Of a stretch of DNA of 64,000 bases, positions 62,201-64,000 are shown piece by piece (positions within the stretch are counted from its first letter, which is position 1; every line of letters begins with the position of its first letter). Under the pieces are notes generated by a model, which was not told where the DNA came from, made no database searches, and saw only the letters and a program-made list of their open reading frames with translations. The stretch is taken from positions 62,001 through 126,000 of the forward strand of contig CAZWBA010000002.1 in the NCBI GenBank assembly GCA_964631955.1. Direction: 5' to 3'. Origin of the DNA: CAMLJR01 sp964631955 (lineage in GTDB: Bacteria > Pseudomonadota > Gammaproteobacteria > Pseudomonadales > CAMLJR01). A program made the translations under genes and the position numbers.

Positions 62201-62761
62201 GTATTGCGCCGCGCCGGCCAGCTCGTGTGCGCGCTCGAACTGGCGGGCTATCAGATTTCGCTGTGCGTGAACGTGAGCCCCCGTCAATTCAGCGAAAGCA
62301 ATTTCGTCGAACGGGTGCGCACCATTCTCTGGGAAACCGGCGCCGATAGCGGTCGCATCGTGCTCGAAATCACCGAGGGTGTGGTGGTCGCCGACTTCAA
62401 CGATGTCCGCACCAAAATGCACGCGCTGCGCCAGATGGGCATCACTCTGTCCATCGACGATTTCGGCACCGGTCACTCATCGCTGGCCTATCTGAAACTG
62501 CTGCCGCTGCACGAGCTGAAAATCGACCGCGCGTTCGTATACTCGCTGCCCGACGATGCCAACGATGTCGCCATCGTCGAAGCCGTGTTATCGGTGGCGC
62601 GCCATCTGCAGCTCGAAGTCGTCGCCGAGGGTGTCGAGACCACCGCCCAGCTCGAATTTCTCAAGGCGCGCGGCTGTCACCGGTTTCAGGGCTATCTGCT
62701 GGCGCGTCCGGCGCCGCCGCAGCAGCATTTTCCCGAACTCATGCAGGCGCCGGTCACTTAA
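59288..62761 (+). CDS. MASE1-PAS-GAF-PAS-GGDEF-EAL c-di-GMP regulator
   Basis: A 1157-residue membrane protein that can make and break c-di-GMP. An N-terminal MASE1 sensor (about 1-300) with eight or so membrane helices is followed by a PAS domain (about 310-430), a GAF-like domain (about 440-590) and a second PAS domain (about 600-720). The GGDEF domain has an intact signature at 804-808 and an I-site REED five residues before it. The EAL domain begins at about 905 and has EAL at 937-939, the catalytic VNVSPRQFSE, LEITEG, SIDDFGTGHSS and VVAEGVET. Both active sites look complete, so the direction of activity depends on the sensors. Start ATG at 59288, with no obvious SD. Confidence 0.92.
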   Translation: MTLPDGALLRSLANNPPRWLIVLVAALSNFIAAHLTILAPVDGGPNVATAMWSPMGITFALTWYYGAGALIGAALGTFFFLFQVHGHVLFSVLTAITTVLPPAYASWQLHRNGVDDPFATPREIMQFVFFAVFIAPLFSASSGLLAPLLSGSDMHWNGLTWFSLWSNGAIANSIIAPAFLKIGDWGMLSRRKLLEFGGVVIGMFAAWWGLFLPNPQAMTLPMTMLTAPFLILMAFRFSFGIVASFTLLVAVLSMLSLGRNPYTEDQNAFFLTSAYLGMLSLSNIAVGAGSAALHATVARLARSEESLRGVFEQAAVGIVLFDIKEDAPTFNPKFGDMIGYRSDEITKEKMRALAFPEEQQITDQLASKMQRGEISSFNQEKRYVRKDGSVIWASLTMSLLRDKQGNDKLLIGIYEDITSRKRIEKKLEGQTRILRDLTADKPLLKSLEDIALFAEELLPGSRCAIFLADNNVENLQLMAAPTWPETAKPPSRTTAIAENVSPTVTAALRRSSVICRDVLAAPDYTALHSLVAREPWRRTCWAIPFMGKNGELFGVQTYYFEHPCTPATQDEELITMISSLVGLVVQHHRDEEKLRDSEQRFRITFEQAAVGVALLDRNSQWLQVNEKFCDTVGYSHDELLQLPYSKLIAPEDMEYTLQSVAGVVSHSSSQVQLDHRYMRKNGDIIWVNSQFSVTRNSDGDIDYQIAIIKDITERKLAETEIERLALYDYLTELPNRRLFGDRLRKAVMMAKRSARFGALIYIDLDNFKQLNDTHGHNTGDDFLKMVAHRLQRNLREEDTVARLGGDEFVVLLQNVSDSLDTATTATAAIAGKIQSALSEPFLLPNGIEHTVTSSLGITLFPKDAENADDLLREADIAMYRVKESQRNAMRFYEPEMKAEVDSRLALERALRRALQDDEFELYLQPQYDSDHRMVSCEALLRWPQPDGSFISPNEFIPIAEDTGLIVPLGEWVLRRAGQLVCALELAGYQISLCVNVSPRQFSESNFVERVRTILWETGADSGRIVLEITEGVVVADFNDVRTKMHALRQMGITLSIDDFGTGHSSLAYLKLLPLHELKIDRAFVYSLPDDANDVAIVEAVLSVARHLQLEVVAEGVETTAQLEFLKARGCHRFQGYLLARPAPPQQHFPELMQAPVT

Positions 62762-62798
62762 CCGCGAAGGTAATCCGGCCCACTCCTCATCGCCCGTT

Positions 62799-64000
62799 TC
62801 AGCACAGCAATTCGGCGTATACCTCATTGCCGCAACCGCGGTATTCGAGCGTGCGACAGAGCTTTCTGACCAGCGCAATACCGCGCCCCGACGGTGTTTT
62901 GTTCGAAGCGAGATCGTGTGCGATTGCCGGCTCGAAACCTTTTCCGCTATCGCGAATCTGTACGCCCAGCACCACCCCATCGCCGGTGTGACGCGAAACG
63001 ATGGATATGTGAATCTGCCCCGTAGTCAACGCCTGCAAACGTTGCTGACGCAACGCCATGAAACGTTCGAAACCATTGCTTTCCAGTTTGACCGACGACG
63101 ACAGTTCGAGCAGCCCGTGTTCGAGCGCGTTCACGAATAATTCGGTGACGACAAGAAAGAATGTGCTCGCGCGCGCGCGCCCCAGCCCCATCGCCTGTGC
63201 CCACTCGACCACCATCGGCACGAAGTCGATCGTCTTCAGTTGCTGCGCGGAAAGCGTCGTCTGCAGACTCCAGTCGCCGGCATCGTCACGCAGGGAACTG
63301 CGCACGACAGGTTCATCGTGGCCGGCGATTATCTGCGGCAGCGGGCATTCGATGAGCGCGAGCGAAATATCGTCGTGATGCGGCCTGTCGCCGAGAAAAG
63401 CCCGCAGCGACCGGCGCACGCTCTCCAGGCGCTGCTCGGGCGGCCCATCGCGCAATGCCGCGGCGATGCGATCGAGACCGAAACATTCGCCGTCGCCCGC
63501 CTCCATCAGTCCGTCCGAAAATGCGATGAGCTGCAGCGGATGGTCGTAATGAAAAACTTCGGGTTCGCTTCTGAAATTTTCCGGCTCCAGAATGCCGAGC
63601 GGCAGATGCCGCGATTTGAATCGCCGCACTTCATTGCCGTCGTTATCGAGCAACAGCAGCGGCGGAATGCCGCCGTTCCATACGTCGATGGTGGACTCGT
63701 GCAGGTTCACCGCCACCAGCGTCAGCGCCACGAAACGTTCGACCGGGCAATATGTGCGCACCAGCCGGTTCATTTCCTCGACGATCGCCGCCACGCCGAA
63801 ACCTTTCGCCGTCATGGCGTAAAACACATTGACGACGGGAATGAGGGTGATCGCGGCCGCGAGACCATGCCCGGTTGCATCGGCGAGCATGGTGTAGGTC
63901 ATGCCTTTTCCCGCGCTGCTGTCGAGAATGATATCGCCGCTGACACTGCTCGCCGGCTGACTCCAGTGCGAGACCGGCAGCACCGGATCGCCATCGTCCC
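62799..64000 (-). CDS. PP2C-type SpoIIE phosphatase fused to an anti-sigma-like ATPase domain (5' end outside window)
   Basis: The gene runs off the right edge; 400 C-terminal residues are seen. The first 210 or so form a SpoIIE-like PP2C phosphatase: GDIILDSSAGKGMTYTMLADATGHGLAAAI with metal-binding Asp residues, GGIPPLLLL and HHDDISLALI. The last 170 form a GHKL ATPase-type anti-sigma domain with ELFVNALEHGLLELS (N-box) and a glycine-rich end. Such fusions typically carry an N-terminal receiver domain and control anti-sigma/anti-anti-sigma partner switching. The neighbouring c-di-GMP protein is convergent. Since the N-terminus is missing, the receiver domain is inferred. Confidence 0.85.
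   Translation of the reverse strand, partial: DDGDPVLPVSHWSQPASSVSGDIILDSSAGKGMTYTMLADATGHGLAAAITLIPVVNVFYAMTAKGFGVAAIVEEMNRLVRTYCPVERFVALTLVAVNLHESTIDVWNGGIPPLLLLDNDGNEVRRFKSRHLPLGILEPENFRSEPEVFHYDHPLQLIAFSDGLMEAGDGECFGLDRIAAALRDGPPEQRLESVRRSLRAFLGDRPHHDDISLALIECPLPQIIAGHDEPVVRSSLRDDAGDWSLQTTLSAQQLKTIDFVPMVVEWAQAMGLGRARASTFFLVVTELFVNALEHGLLELSSSVKLESNGFERFMALRQQRLQALTTGQIHISIVSRHTGDGVVLGVQIRDSGKGFEPAIAHDLASNKTPSGRGIALVRKLCRTLEYRGCGNEVYAELLC

Noticed and set aside
61484..62476. 330-codon minus-strand frame opposite the GGDEF-EAL domains
   Set aside because: Antisense shadow; the plus-strand frame carries clear catalytic motifs throughout.

Overview
The window is a 64-kb piece of a gammaproteobacterial chromosome, roughly 55-60% G+C by eye, and is almost entirely core genome. 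I see no rRNA or tRNA gene, CRISPR array, prophage or insertion sequence. Class I adenylate cyclase, SutA, CmoA/CmoB, SthA, RpoH, LptM, UbiK, YqiA/YqiB and TrmB point to Gammaproteobacteria. Several blocks keep the Pseudomonas-type order: rpoH-ftsX-ftsE-ftsY // rsmD-coaD-fdx-ggt-mutM, and cyaA...lptM-lysA-dapF-DUF484-HAD-sutA-PII-amtB-ubiK-comM. A perfect CIRCE element and a VPLPA-CTERM-like protein argue against Pseudomonas itself; a lineage near Pseudomonadales/Cellvibrionales/Nevskiales is my inference.

Layout. 0-10 kb: LysR-type regulator tail, a FimV-like peptidoglycan-binding protein, a diguanylate cyclase, an MlaC-like periplasmic protein, a membrane protein with four PAS-like modules and no output domain, fatty acid cis/trans isomerase and a VPLPA-CTERM-like protein. 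10-17 kb: the parE-yqiA-cpdA-yqiB block (as in E. coli) with a MASE2 diguanylate cyclase inserted, facing divergent tolC. 17-25 kb: waaA, a coupled FAD oxidoreductase/aldo-keto reductase pair, an OmpA-like lipoprotein, a GNAT protein, YqhA, a CNNM/CBS transporter, trmB and DUF423. 25-34 kb: rpoH, ftsX, ftsE, ftsY; rsmD, coaD, ferredoxin, ggt (broken by a 10-N assembly gap), a small secreted protein and mutM. 34-44 kb: cyaA, a beta-barrel protein, a chemoreceptor, DUF3187, then lptM-lysA-dapF-DUF484. 44-53 kb: HAD phosphatase, sutA, DUF523, a PII-AmtB-PII nitrogen cluster, a divergent porin, ubiK, comM, DUF3301 and a spermidine-synthase-like protein. 53-64 kb: yfbR, a small unknown gene, cmoA-cmoB, sthA, a proline-rich fibronectin-type protein with a 42-bp minisatellite, a MASE1-PAS-GAF-PAS-GGDEF-EAL protein and a SpoIIE-type phosphatase cut by the window end.

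How the genes work together. Second-messenger control recurs: cAMP is made by CyaA and destroyed by CpdA, and c-di-GMP is handled by three GGDEF proteins, one with an EAL domain. Two regulatory regions stand out. First, a perfect CIRCE operator covers the likely rpoH promoter, which would put sigma-32 under HrcA. Second, a 586-bp gap carries divergent sigma-54 promoters, one for PII-amtB and one for a porin, with two NtrC-like sites between them.

I do not see a clearly new multi-gene system. The most useful leads are these two control regions, the PAS-only sensor, the oxidoreductase pair, and a few small unknown proteins.
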